DNA from: JABCYV01 sp963729325 | GTDB lineage: Bacteria; Acidobacteriota; Terriglobia; Terriglobales; Acidobacteriaceae | Reading direction: 5' to 3' | Assembly: GCA_963729325.1 (NCBI GenBank) | Contig: CAVSNS010000010.1 | Coordinates: forward strand, 1-64,000 | DNA length: 64,000 bases | Shown: positions 47,090 through 56,246 of the stretch, in pieces | How the letters are laid out: the number at the start of each line of letters is the position of its first letter | Position numbering within the stretch: position 1 is the stretch's first letter | Position numbers and translations under genes: made by a program | The notes under the pieces: model-generated | What the model saw: the letters and a program-made list of their open reading frames with translations, nothing else | Told to the model about the DNA's origin: nothing | Database searches by the model: none

Positions 47090-47918
47090 CGGGAAAAGTT
47101 TATCTAGTAGGCGCTGGGACCGGGCGATCCTGAACTGCTCACCCTGAAAGCGCTCAAGGCCTTGAAAAGAGCTGATGTGGTGTTGCATGACGATCTGATC
47201 AGGCCGGAGATTCTTGCTTTCATTCCGTCGACAGCAGAAGTCCGAAATGTAGGGAAGCGGTGCGGATGGAAAAGTATCAGTCAGGAGGAGATTAACTCTC
47301 TCCTGATCCAATTTGCGTCGCTGGGATTGCAGGTAGTTCGCCTGAAAAGTGGAGACCCGCTCATCTTCGGTCGCGCAGGCGAAGAGATTGAAGCTCTACG
47401 TCAAGCCGGCGTTGATTTCGAGATTGTTCCCGGGGTGACGGCGGCTTAGGGCGCTGCCGCGGCAACGAATATTCCCCTGACTCACCGCCAGATTTCATCT
47501 GCATTGATTTTTCTTACCAGCCATCATTCGAATGGCGCTGACTCGAGCAAATGGCCAGCACATCTGCCGTCCGATGCCACGCTGGTGATCTACATGCCTG
47601 GTTACCAGTACCAGAGCACCGCTGCCCGTTTGGTTGAAGCCGGGTTAAAGCAAGCAACTCCCTGCGCCATCATTTCGCAAGCCACATCGCCAGAACAACA
47701 AGTTCATCGAACAACCCTGCAAGGATTTACCTCTTGCCCCCAGACTGCCGGCTCCCACTTTGCTGGTGGTCGGGGAAGTCGTGCGTTTTGCCGACCACGC
47801 CTCTTTGCGCGAGGAGTTTGCCTGGTCGAGTCTGGAGCAAGTTATTCCGCTGGTAGCGCGGGGCAGTTCTTCAATCGAGGGCGAGCAATTTCGTGGGACT
47901 CAGGAGCAATCGGAGTGA
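47086..47918 (+). CDS. cobA: Uroporphyrinogen-III C-methyltransferase, frame changes and an in-frame TAG
   Basis: The GTG at 47086 follows AAGGAGGAG. The sequence starts VTGKVYLVGAG and then GPGDPELLTLKALKALKRAD after dropping one base near 47118. It continues with VLHDDLIRPEILAFIP, VVRLKSGDPLIFGRAGEEIE and FEIVPGVTAA. At 47447 a TAG stands where most homologues have Leu (GVTAA-stop-GAAAATNIPLTHRQ). A further extra base near 47722 is needed to reach DLPLAPRLPAPTLLVVGEVV and the stop at 47918. Corrected length is 276 residues. It makes precorrin-2 for siroheme, needed by the reductase upstream. The TAG could be a one-base read error or real. Confidence 0.82.
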
Positions 47919-48652
47919 AAGAACACTGGGAGCAAGCACAAATTCCGGCCGAACAATGGACTGCCGAAGAAGTATTGCGCTGGGCGTTCACAACTTTCAG
48001 GAAAGACATAGCGATGGCTTCCGGATTCGGCGTGGAAGGCATGGCGCTGATTGACATTGCCTCGCGGGTAGTGCCCGATCTGAAAGTCTTCACGCTGGAC
48101 ACTGAGTTCCTGTTTCCCGAAACCTACGATCTGATTGATCGCGTCGAAAAGCGCTACGGAATCAAGGTGGAAAGGGTCTACTCAACTTTGACGCCGGAGG
48201 AGCAGGAGCGCGAGCATGGGCGAGCGCTTTGGGCCAGCGATCCCGACCAATGCTGCAACCTCAGGAAAATCGAGCCGCTTAAACAGAAACTCTCCGAGCT
48301 GCGGGCATGGGTCACAGCAATCCGCAGGGACCAGACCGCCGCGCGATCCTCGGCCCGCAAAGTGGAGTGGGACGCGAAGTTTAAGCTGGTGAAGATCAAC
48401 CCCATTGCGGACTGGACGACTGAGAAGGTGTGGAATTACGTCCGCAAGCACAACGTCCCCTATAACCCCCTGCACGACCGCAATTACCCGAGCATCGGAT
48501 GCACCCATTGCACCCGAGCGATTCAGCCCGGAGAAGACGTTCGAGCTGGACGGTGGTCGGGCTTCCAGAAGACCGAATGCGGTTTGCACGTCGGGTCTGC
48601 TGTAACGCCCTTAGTGAATATTGAAGCTCCCGTTAGCTGCGAAGAAACATAA
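47915..48652 (+). CDS. cysH: Assimilatory adenylyl-sulfate (APS/PAPS) reductase
   Basis: The GTG at 47915 overlaps the cobA stop as GTGA. The 245-residue product has the PP-loop-type ATP-pyrophosphatase fold (ASGFGVEGMALIDIASRVVP, VFTLDTEFLFPETYDLIDRV). Four cysteines in CC (about residues 113-114) and CTHC (about 196-199) mark the [4Fe-4S] type that prefers APS. The C-terminal KTECGLH carries the catalytic Cys. It reduces APS or PAPS to sulfite with thioredoxin or glutaredoxin, feeding the reductase at 44753. No ATP sulfurylase is in the window. Confidence 0.92.
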   Translation: MKEHWEQAQIPAEQWTAEEVLRWAFTTFRKDIAMASGFGVEGMALIDIASRVVPDLKVFTLDTEFLFPETYDLIDRVEKRYGIKVERVYSTLTPEEQEREHGRALWASDPDQCCNLRKIEPLKQKLSELRAWVTAIRRDQTAARSSARKVEWDAKFKLVKINPIADWTTEKVWNYVRKHNVPYNPLHDRNYPSIGCTHCTRAIQPGEDVRAGRWSGFQKTECGLHVGSAVTPLVNIEAPVSCEET

Positions 48653-48756
48653 ATCGGGCTCAACAGCCGAGCGTCATCACGCCACAGAAAAATCCATCAG
48701 CGTCATCGAAATTCTGGATTGTACTTTCGAGCTGCCATGAAGGTACACAATGAAAG

Positions 48757-51700
48757 ATGGCGCGCAATCTCACAGCGATCGACCACGATGCCTGCGGTGT
48801 GGGTTTCATTGCCCACCTGGGGCACGAACCTTCGCACGAGATAGTCACGCGCGGTCTACAGGCTTTGGAGCGTCTGGGGCACCGCGGCGGGGTTGACGCG
48901 GACGGACGCAGCGGTGACGGTGCAGGCCTACTTACCCAAATCCCTGACCGGTTTATCCGATTCCAGGCGCGTCAGTCAGGAATCGAGCTGCCTGCGGTGT
49001 TCGGAATGGGGATGGTATTCCTCACTCGCGGCCAGGAAGAGACAGCACGCGCAACCATTGAGAAGCTCGCGGAAGAAAACGACCTTAGATGCCTGGGCTG
49101 GCGACCGGTCCCGACCATGGCTGAAGTCGCTGGGCCACGCGCAGGCGACACTCTCCCCGTCATCGAGCAGTGCTTCTTCGAAGCTCAGCAACCAACCGCC
49201 GATTTAGAAGACCTGCTGTTTCGGTTACGTAAGGAGGCGGAAGCAGGTGCACCCCCCGGAACCTATTTCTGTTCGCTCTCCTCGCGAACTGTGGTTTACA
49301 AAGGCTTGTTGACGCCGGCTCAATTGCCGGCGTTCTACCCTGATCTGGCCGACCCGGAATTTACCAGTTCGTTTGCCATCTTTCACCAGCGCTATTCCAC
49401 TAACACTCAACCCAGTTGGTCGCTGGCGCAACCCTTCCGCTTCGTGGCGCACAACGGCGAGATCAACACTATCAGCGGAAACCGGCGCTGGCTGAGGGCT
49501 AAAGAGCATGCGCTCCGCCAAGGTTTCGGGCTCTCCAATCGAGTACGCCTGCTGGAAGAACGGGTGAGCGATTCGGCTAGCTTCGACAACGCTGTGGAGC
49601 TTTTGCTTCGCCAGGGTCATAGCCCGGCTGAAGCCCTGTTAGCGATGGTCCCACCAGCCTGGGAAAACTGCCCCCAAGCCAGAACCGAGTTGGATTTCTT
49701 TCTCGAGGAATGCGCGCGTGAGCAGGAGGCCTTGGGATGGTCCGGCAGCACTTATCTTCACTGACGGCCTCACCGTAGGCGCCAAGCTAGACCGCAACGG
49801 ACTACGGCCTTTGCGCTACACCCTCACCGATGACGGCCTGCTGGTTGTCGGCTCCGAAGTTGGAATCGCGGACTTGCGCGGCAAGCGCGTCATCGAACGG
49901 CAACGTCTTGGGCCAGGCGAGATGCTTTTGGTGAATCTGGCGAGCGGGGAATTGATCCGGCCCAACGACCCGGTGCCGCTGCGTCCAAAGATATCGCGAC
50001 CTTCAAGACTGCATGCAACTTCCGTGACTCCGAGCGATAGCGCTTTCTTTGCGCCAACACCAGAACCCACGAAAGTCATGGCAGCATTGGGCTGGAGCGA
50101 AGATCAATATCGGCTGTTGTTTCAACCTCTCGTGGAGCAGGGCCAAGAAGCGGTGTGGAGCATGGGGGACGACGCGCCTCCGGCGGCGCTATCGAGCTTT
50201 CGGCGTCCACTCTGGGATTATTGTAAGCAGCGCTTCGCGCAAGTTACGAATCCGCCCATTGACTCTCTGCGCGAAAGTCACGTCATGTCGTTGAAGACTT
50301 ATCTGGGCGAGAGCGTGGTGCTCAATTCGCCGCTGCTTGACGGCGGGCAGTTGGAGGTGTTCGAGAAAGAACTAGGACGTTCTCACCAAATCGATTTCAC
50401 CTTTTCGGTGGCCGATGGAGTCGAGGGCGGTGGGGCGGCACTGGCGCGGGTGCAAGCGCAGGCGAAACTTGCCGTCGCCAGCAAGCCTGGATTCATCCTG
50501 CTCACCGATCGCGGAGTCGACGCGAAACGAACGGCGGTTGCCCGCGCTGCTCGCCGCCGCCGCTGCTTGGAAATCCATGGTCGAAGCCGGAGGATGGAAC
50601 ATCCCCTTGGTGATTGAGACTGGGCAAGTCATTGACACCCATCACGTGGCCCTGCTTATCGCCACCGGTGCGAGCGCTGTGTTTCCCTACTTGGCGCTCG
50701 AGCGAGCCGTGACCCTCAGGCCGGACGGAGCAAACCGCTACCGTGCAGCCGTGGAGAAGGGATTGCGTAAAGTAATCGCTCGAATGGGGATCTCCACCAT
50801 TGCCAGCTATCGAAATAGCCAACTCTTTGAGACCGTCGGCCTGGACCCAGACATTTGCGAGGATTACTTTGAAGATGCGGGGCATGCTCTTGGCGGTAAA
50901 GGGCTTAACGATCTAGTGCAGGATTGCTTAGACCGCCACGCTGCAGCGTTCTCTCTCCAAGCAGCCGAGTTGCAGGACAAAGGACTCTATCGCTTCCGTC
51001 ACAATGGGGAACGTCACGCCAGCTCGCCCGAACTGGTGCGGCGCATGCATCGTTACATCAAATCGCCCACGCCGGAAAATTTCCGAGCATTTACCGAACT
51101 CGGACAAGCACGAGAACCGGTCGCCGTTAGGGACTTGCTGGAAATTGTGTCGCAGGATCCGGTGCCGGTCGAAGAAGTTGAAGCAGAAGCCTCCGTGCTT
51201 AGCCGCTTCAGCACTCAGGCCATGTCTCTGGGAGCAATTTCACCCGAGACCCATCGCACGCTGGCCATCGCGATGAACCGTCTGGGTGGTCGCAGTAACA
51301 CCGGCGAGGGCGGCGAAGATCCAGAGATCTATCGGGACGGTTCCGAGGCCAACAATCGGGTCAAGCAGGTCGCATCCGCGCGCTTTGGAGTGACGGCTGA
51401 ATATCTGGTGCACGCCGACGAACTGGAAATCAAAATCGCGCAAGGGGCTAAGCCCGGCGAAGGTGGCCAACTTCCAGCAAGCAAAGTGTCGCCGTATATC
51501 GCGCGCTTACGGCACGCCGTGCCGGGGATGATGCTCATCTCCCCGCCGCCCCATCACGACATTTACAGCATCGAAGACTTGGCGCAACTGATCTACGATT
51601 TGCGGGCGGTGAATCCGCAAGCGCGAATTGGAGTGAAACTAGTTTCAAGTTCTGGCGTGGGAATTATTGCTACCGGCGTGGCAAAAGCTGGCGCCAGCGT

Positions 51701-53092
51701 GATTACCATCAGCGGGCATGACGGCGGGACGGGCGCATCCCCGATCACTTCCATCAAGAACACCGGGTTGCCGTGGGAAGTGGGACTTCGCGATGCTCAT
51801 TGTGCACTGCTGAGAGCCGGCGTGCGGACGCGGGTGCGGTTGCGGGTCGATGGCGGTTTCAAGTTTGCGCGTGATGTGATCATTGCCGCGCTGCTGGGTG
51901 CAGACGAATTCGGCTTCGGCACCGCGGCGCTGCTCGCGATCGGATGCGTGATGGCCCGCCAGTGTCATCTGAATACTTGTCCGGTCGGAATCGCTACACA
52001 GGATGAGAAGTTGCGGGCACGCTTTGCCGGCAAGCCGGAGATGGTAGAGACCTACTTTCCGAGCGTTAGCTGCGGAAGTCCGTGAACTGTTGTCCCGTAT
52101 GGGAGCACGGTCCATCGATGAGGTTGTCGGTGCGGTTGACCGCCTACGGCCACGAACGCCGGAAGCGAAGCGCTTTTTGTCCAATCTGCTTGAACCGGTC
52201 AATGTTGCGACGCAACCCGCGTGTCCAGCCGAAGATAACAGCACCTTGCATCGCGAACTGAATCGTACCGTGGATGAACAAAACACGCTGGCACCGCCGC
52301 AACGCCGCTTCCGGATTACCAACGCTGATCGTGCTATCGGCGCACACTTAAGTGGACAGATGCTGCGACGTGGGGGCAGCCCACGCGGCTGACAGTTCGG
52401 ACACATATGTGTTTGCCGGTAACGCGGGTCAGAGTTTTGGCGCTTTCCTCATCCCGGGATTAACCTTTCGCCTTCTCGGAGAGGCCAACGATTATGTTGG
52501 AAAAGGCTTGTCCGGCGGGGTGATCGCGATTACGGCCGGAGAAGCAGCCTCATTGCGCGGCGATGTTTTGGTCGGCAATACCGTCTTATACGGCGCGACC
52601 AGTGGTGAACTGTACGTGGCGGGACGCGCAGGAGAGCGCTTTGCCGTGCGCAATAGCGGTGCTCTTGCCGTCGTCGAGGGAGTTGGTCAACACGCTTGTG
52701 AGTACATGACCGCGGGCGTCTCTATAATTCTTGGACCGGCTGGAATGAACCTTGGCGCCGGAATGACCGGCGGCTTGTGTTATCTCCTCCGCGATTCGAT
52801 CGGCGGTTTCGGATATAACGAGCAATCGGTTCGCCTGGCTCCCCTGGAAGTACGAGAGGATCTATGGCTGCGCCGGGTTCTCCGCCGGCACGTTCGACTC
52901 ACTGGCAGTCCGCGAGCATTGCGTTTATTGAACGCCGATCTCGCACTGCCATTCCTGCGCCTTGAACCGGTAGTTTCCCCCTGCTCGATCGCCGAAACCT
53001 GGGCTGCGACTCTAGCTCGGTTCAAGCGGCAAGCAACTTCTTTGTTGCATCTTCCGCACTCGGTCTATGGCGACGTCTCAGCGGTGGTCTGA
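48757..53092 (+). CDS. gltB: Glutamate synthase large subunit, four frame changes
   Basis: The N-terminal glutaminase domain begins MARNLTAIDHDACGVGFIAH, whose Cys12 would be the N-terminal nucleophile after processing. Also seen are FHQRYSTNTQPSWSLAQPFR and HNGEINTISGNRRWL. The FMN/iron-sulfur domain carries QAMSLGAISPETHRTLAIAM, SGHDGGTGASPITSIKNTGL and RQCHLNTCPVGIATQ. The C-terminal beta-helix is GNAGQSFGAFLIPGLTFRLL. One extra base is inferred near each of 49729, 50537, 52054 and 52374; the corrected length is about 1443 residues, close to the usual 1480-1520. It makes two glutamates from glutamine and 2-oxoglutarate. No small subunit gene (gltD) is next to it. Confidence 0.88.
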
Positions 53093-53166
53093 ACAACACA
53101 ATGGCGCCAGAATGTTCACTGTGGCCGGAATAGGTTCCTGTTCTCCGCTATAATCACGCACAATCT

Positions 53167-54058
53167 ATGGACTTCGACCAGCTAGTAACGTTCCTGGAAG
53201 TGGCGAAACTCGGCAGCTTTTCGCGCGCCGGGCAGAAAGTTTTCCGTTCGCAGTCGGCGGTGAGCGCGCAGATCCGGCAAATGGAGCAGGAATACGGAGA
53301 CCGGTTGCTGGACCGCTCCGGGAAAAGATGTGTCCCTGACTCCGGCTGGCAGGGTGCTATTTGCTTATGCAGAGCGCTTATTGCAGCTACGGGACGAATC
53401 CCTGCTCGCCGTGGCCGATCAGGGCAGCACTCCTCGCGGTACTCTTGTGATCGGCGCCAACGAAGCAACCTGCTTGTACGTTTTGCCTGATGTTTTCGCC
53501 AAGTTTTGCCATCTCTATCCGGGAGTACAGATCAGCATCTACCGTAATTTCAGTTACAAGATTGTGGAGAAACTGGAGAACGGCACCATCGACGTCGGAA
53601 TCGTGACTCTGCCGGTCAAGTCCCCCAGCCTGAAGGCGCATCCCATCTTTCGCGATCAGCTCATGGTGATGGTGAGTCCACAGAATCCTTTGGCCAAGCT
53701 CGATGTTGTGCCGGTCAGCGAAATTGTCAAGCATCCCCTGCTGCTTCCCAAGACCGGTTTTAGTCGCCGGGTGATGGACAAATTGTTTCGCCCCTACGCT
53801 TCGCAACTGCAAATCCGGATGGAGTTGCCAAGCGTGGGCATGATAAAGAGCTTTGTGGCCGCCGGACTTGGAGTGTCTTTGATAAGCGCCAGCTTCGCCC
53901 GCGATCAGGTACTGGCGGGGCGCGTGAAACTGATTCCTGTCCAGGACGAGGAATTGTGGCGTGAGCTGGGGCTTGCTTATCGCCGAGATCGGACTCTGAC
54001 CCGAGCGACGAATACATTTATCGCTACCGTCCGGCAACTGGCGGCGGTCTCTAAGTGA
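53167..54058 (+). CDS. LysR-family transcriptional regulator, one frameshift
   Basis: The N-terminal helix-turn-helix is MDFDQLVTFLEVAKLGSFSR and AGQKVFRSQSAVSAQIRQME. An extra A in GGGAAAAGATG near 53327 breaks the frame; without it SGKDVSLTPAGRVLFAYAER follows and the effector domain reaches 54058 (296 residues). The effector domain shows GTLVIGANEATCLYVLPDVF and KHPLLLPKTGFSRRVMDKL. It closes the sulfur/nitrogen cluster and may control it, for example through the palindrome at 44471. Its true ligand is unknown. CysB-type regulators share this plan, but closer affiliation cannot be stated. Confidence 0.85.
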
Positions 54059-54248
54059 ACAGCCTTCAGTCGCATCGGAAAATCAGGACTGCTTAGTACC
54101 TATCTGATTTGTTGATGCGTCCAATCGCAATTTCAAATTTCTGTTCCGCTTCGGAAATTGGTAACTTGGAGTACGACCTCAGAGGGCGCTTTAGCCCCGT
54201 GAGTGGCCGCGGTTATGAACAGAATTCCAACCGACTGAGGGGTGTCGT

Positions 54249-54422
54249 ATGAACGAATTGGAAAATAGCTTGAACAAAATCCTCGAAGAACACCAGCACG
54301 AAAGCGGGCTACACGTTATCGGTGGTCGGCGTAGATTGGTTGATCGCCTGGTTGAATTCTTCGAACACGGACTAAAATCGGACAGCCCGGAACCGAGATT
54401 GGGCCGGGAGCAGCACAACTAA
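54249..54422 (+). CDS. Small charged hypothetical protein (57 residues)
   Basis: The ATG at 54249 follows GAGGGGTG at a workable distance. The peptide is MNELENSLNKILEEHQHESG, then LHVIGGRRRLVDRLVEFFEH and a tail. It is hydrophilic with two amphipathic helical stretches. It lies between the LysR gene and the aspartate-kinase leader, in the same direction. I recognise no family. The main support is a good start site and helix-like composition. Confidence 0.45.
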   Translation: MNELENSLNKILEEHQHESGLHVIGGRRRLVDRLVEFFEHGLKSDSPEPRLGREQHN

Positions 54423-54470
54423 CATTTCTAAATCTGAGCCGACTTTCAACGGGCTATGTCTCGAGCAGCC

Positions 54471-54566
54471 ATGACCTCAAATTCCCGGAAGGCTAAGCGA
54501 ATTACATCGACAGGCACAGCCATGTCGACACGAATTATGTGTCTTCTGGGGGAGGACGTCTGGTGA
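54471..54566 (+). CDS. Attenuator leader peptide of the aspartate kinase gene
   Basis: This 31-residue reading frame is MTSNSRKAKRITSTGTAMST and then RIMCLLGEDVW. Eleven of its residues (5 Thr, 2 Ile, 2 internal Met, 2 Lys) are end products of the aspartate pathway. The stretch KRITSTGTAMSTRI resembles the Thr/Ile-rich ThrL leader of E. coli. It carries RNA segments 1 and 2 of a classical attenuator (see terminator at 54601-54640). The ribosome-binding site is weak. Role inferred from position, composition and RNA pairing. Confidence 0.65.
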   Translation: MTSNSRKAKRITSTGTAMSTRIMCLLGEDVW

Positions 54567-54600
54567 GCTGAGAAACACATAGATCTAACAGCTAACAAGA

Positions 54601-54640
54601 CCCACCGCCAGAAGCAACTGGCAGGTGGGTTTTCTATTTT
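54601..54640 (+). terminator. Intrinsic terminator of the aspartate kinase attenuator
   Basis: CCCACC (54601-54606) pairs with GGTGGG (54624-54629) and CCAG (54608-54611) with CTGG (54618-54621), with a small internal bulge, followed by TTTTCTATTTT. CCAGAAG (54608-54614) can pair instead with CTTCTGG (54543-54549). That segment, as CTTCTGGG, can pair with CCCGGAAG (54484-54491). The hairpin core CCCACCGCCAG is identical to the one before the sulfite reductase gene. Confidence 0.8.
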
Positions 54641-54662
54641 CCGGACCAAAGGGAGCAAATCG

Positions 54663-56126
54663 ATGGATGCCTTATCGTGTGGAGACAGAAGTGACGCCGC
54701 CGAGCAACGGACTGACTGTATCGTGATGAAGTTCGGTGGGACCTCGGTCGAGGACGCACCTGCTATGCGCCGCGTGAGTCAACTTGTGAAAGAGCGGCTC
54801 GGACAAAAACCAGTCGTTGTAGTGAGCGCTCTGGCCAAAGTTACTGACCAGTTATTCGCCGCTGGCCTGGCTGCCGCAGAGGGCGACCGGGAAGTTGTCC
54901 TGGAGGCTGTCCAGCGTCTCCGGCAACGTCACGAACAGATCGCCGCAGAGCTTCTCGAAAGAGAGAACTACGACCGCTTGCGAAATGATTTGGAAGGTGA
55001 ATTCCAGGCGCTGGACAAGGCTCTATGTAGCATCGCGGCCGAAGGACAATTCAGTCCCCGTGCGCAAGATAACTTGTTGGGCAGGGGAGAAGCGCTTTCC
55101 AGCCGGATTGTTCAGGCCGTACTGCGGAAAGACGGATTGGATGCGGTCCTGTTGGATGCGAAACAGTGCATTATCACAGATGCCGCGCACACCCGGGCCA
55201 CGCCCTTGTGGGATGAGACCAACCAGCGCCTGAAGGCCGCGCTTCTTCCGCTCCTTGAATCCGGCAGCATCCCCGTCCTTGGCGGCTTTGTGGGCTCGAC
55301 CAGGGACGGCGTCCCAACCACTCTAGGACGTGGTGGATCGGACTTCAGCGCTGCAATCGTCGGCGCGGCACTGCGCGCAACCCGGATTGAAATCTGGACT
55401 GACGTGGATGGCGTCATGACCACGGATCCCGCGATTTGTCCGAACGCTCGCCGCGTGCCCAGGATGAGCTTCGATGAGGCGGCTGAACTCGCGTACTTCG
55501 GCGCCAAGGTGCTCCATCCCGCGACGTTGCTGCCGGCTATGCGCCACGATATTCCGGTCTGGGTGCTGAATTCACGAAATCATGGCTGCAAAGGTACGGA
55601 AATCCGGGCCTACTCCGGTGGAGAGGGTCGGGTAAAGGCGATTACCGTCAAACGCGGGATTGCCGTGGTTGACGTCGAGCCCGTGCGCTGGCTCGCTCCC
55701 GAGTTGCTGCGTGAGGTCTGCGACGTATTTGAGCGCCACCAGCAGACGCTAGACCTGCTTTCTGCATCGCGCGGCGGCTTGTCTCTACTGGTGACCTCGA
55801 CTGGAGCCCTTCCCGCCATTGCCGCCGAACTCAAGGGAATGGCGAACCTGCGCTGGGAGAATCATAAGGCGCTGGTTTGTCTGGTTGGAGAAAAGATTCG
55901 GCGGCAACCAGAGATTGCCAGCCAGGTATTTCGTTCAATCTCCGACGTCGAAACCCGCATGATCTGCCAGGGTGCCTCCGAGCGCAGTCTTAGCTTTCTG
56001 GTGGATGAAGCGCGCGCCGACGAGTCGGTGCGTCGGCTGCATCATTTGTTATTTCCTTCGCCCGAGGTTCCTGCGGCCACTTTCCAGTCTCAGGCCATGT
56101 GTCAGGCGGGTGATGTGTGGTCCTAG
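54663..56126 (+). CDS. lysC: Aspartate kinase (monofunctional, ACT-regulated)
   Basis: The ATG at 54663 is preceded by AAAGGGAG; an internal ATG at 54726 begins the conserved core. The 487-residue enzyme shows KFGGTSVEDAPAMRRV (nucleotide site), TLGRGGSDFSAAIVGAALRA, WTDVDGVMTTDPAICPNAR and SFDEAAELAYFGAKVLHP. Two ACT-type regulatory segments occupy the C-terminal 160 residues. It phosphorylates aspartate for Lys, Met, Thr and Ile synthesis. Allosteric inhibition by Lys, Thr or Met is likely from the ACT domains. Transcription is probably attenuated through the leader at 54471. It stands alone, ahead of the arginine operon. Confidence 0.95.
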   Translation: MDALSCGDRSDAAEQRTDCIVMKFGGTSVEDAPAMRRVSQLVKERLGQKPVVVVSALAKVTDQLFAAGLAAAEGDREVVLEAVQRLRQRHEQIAAELLERENYDRLRNDLEGEFQALDKALCSIAAEGQFSPRAQDNLLGRGEALSSRIVQAVLRKDGLDAVLLDAKQCIITDAAHTRATPLWDETNQRLKAALLPLLESGSIPVLGGFVGSTRDGVPTTLGRGGSDFSAAIVGAALRATRIEIWTDVDGVMTTDPAICPNARRVPRMSFDEAAELAYFGAKVLHPATLLPAMRHDIPVWVLNSRNHGCKGTEIRAYSGGEGRVKAITVKRGIAVVDVEPVRWLAPELLREVCDVFERHQQTLDLLSASRGGLSLLVTSTGALPAIAAELKGMANLRWENHKALVCLVGEKIRRQPEIASQVFRSISDVETRMICQGASERSLSFLVDEARADESVRRLHHLLFPSPEVPAATFQSQAMCQAGDVWS

Positions 56127-56179
56127 GCTCTGGCAAAGCTGACTGCCCCGGTCGATAATTCACCCCGCCAACTTTCTGC

Positions 56180-56207
56180 TTGACACCGATCACCGATCCA
56201 TTACCAT
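56180..56207 (+). promoter_or_regulatory. Promoter of the arginine operon
   Basis: TTGACA at 56180-56185 and TACCAT at 56202-56207 are 16 bases apart. Transcription would start at about 56214, inside the palindrome at 56210-56245. A protein bound there would block initiation. The -10 box matches four of six consensus bases. Confidence 0.55.
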
Positions 56208-56209
56208 GG

Positions 56210-56245
56210 ATGCATAAGTATTCAGTATGCTGAATATATATGCAT
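56210..56245. promoter_or_regulatory. Palindromic operator before argR (probable ArgR box pair)
   Basis: A nested inverted repeat: outer arms ATGCATA/TATGCAT (56210-56216 and 56239-56245) and inner arms TATTCAG/CTGAATA (56219-56225 and 56230-56236). Both arm pairs are perfect. ArgR boxes contain TGAAT and ATTCA half-sites, and here the half-sites are present with the opposite inner order. It overlaps the transcription start and ends one base before the argR ATG, so autoregulation of the whole operon by ArgR and arginine is the simplest reading. Confidence 0.7.
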
Positions 56246-56246
56246 C

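Noticed and set aside
54191..54418. Minus-strand open frame of 75 codons opposite the 57-residue protein
   Set aside because: The plus-strand frame has a ribosome site and better composition; the minus frame runs opposite it and has no recognisable feature.
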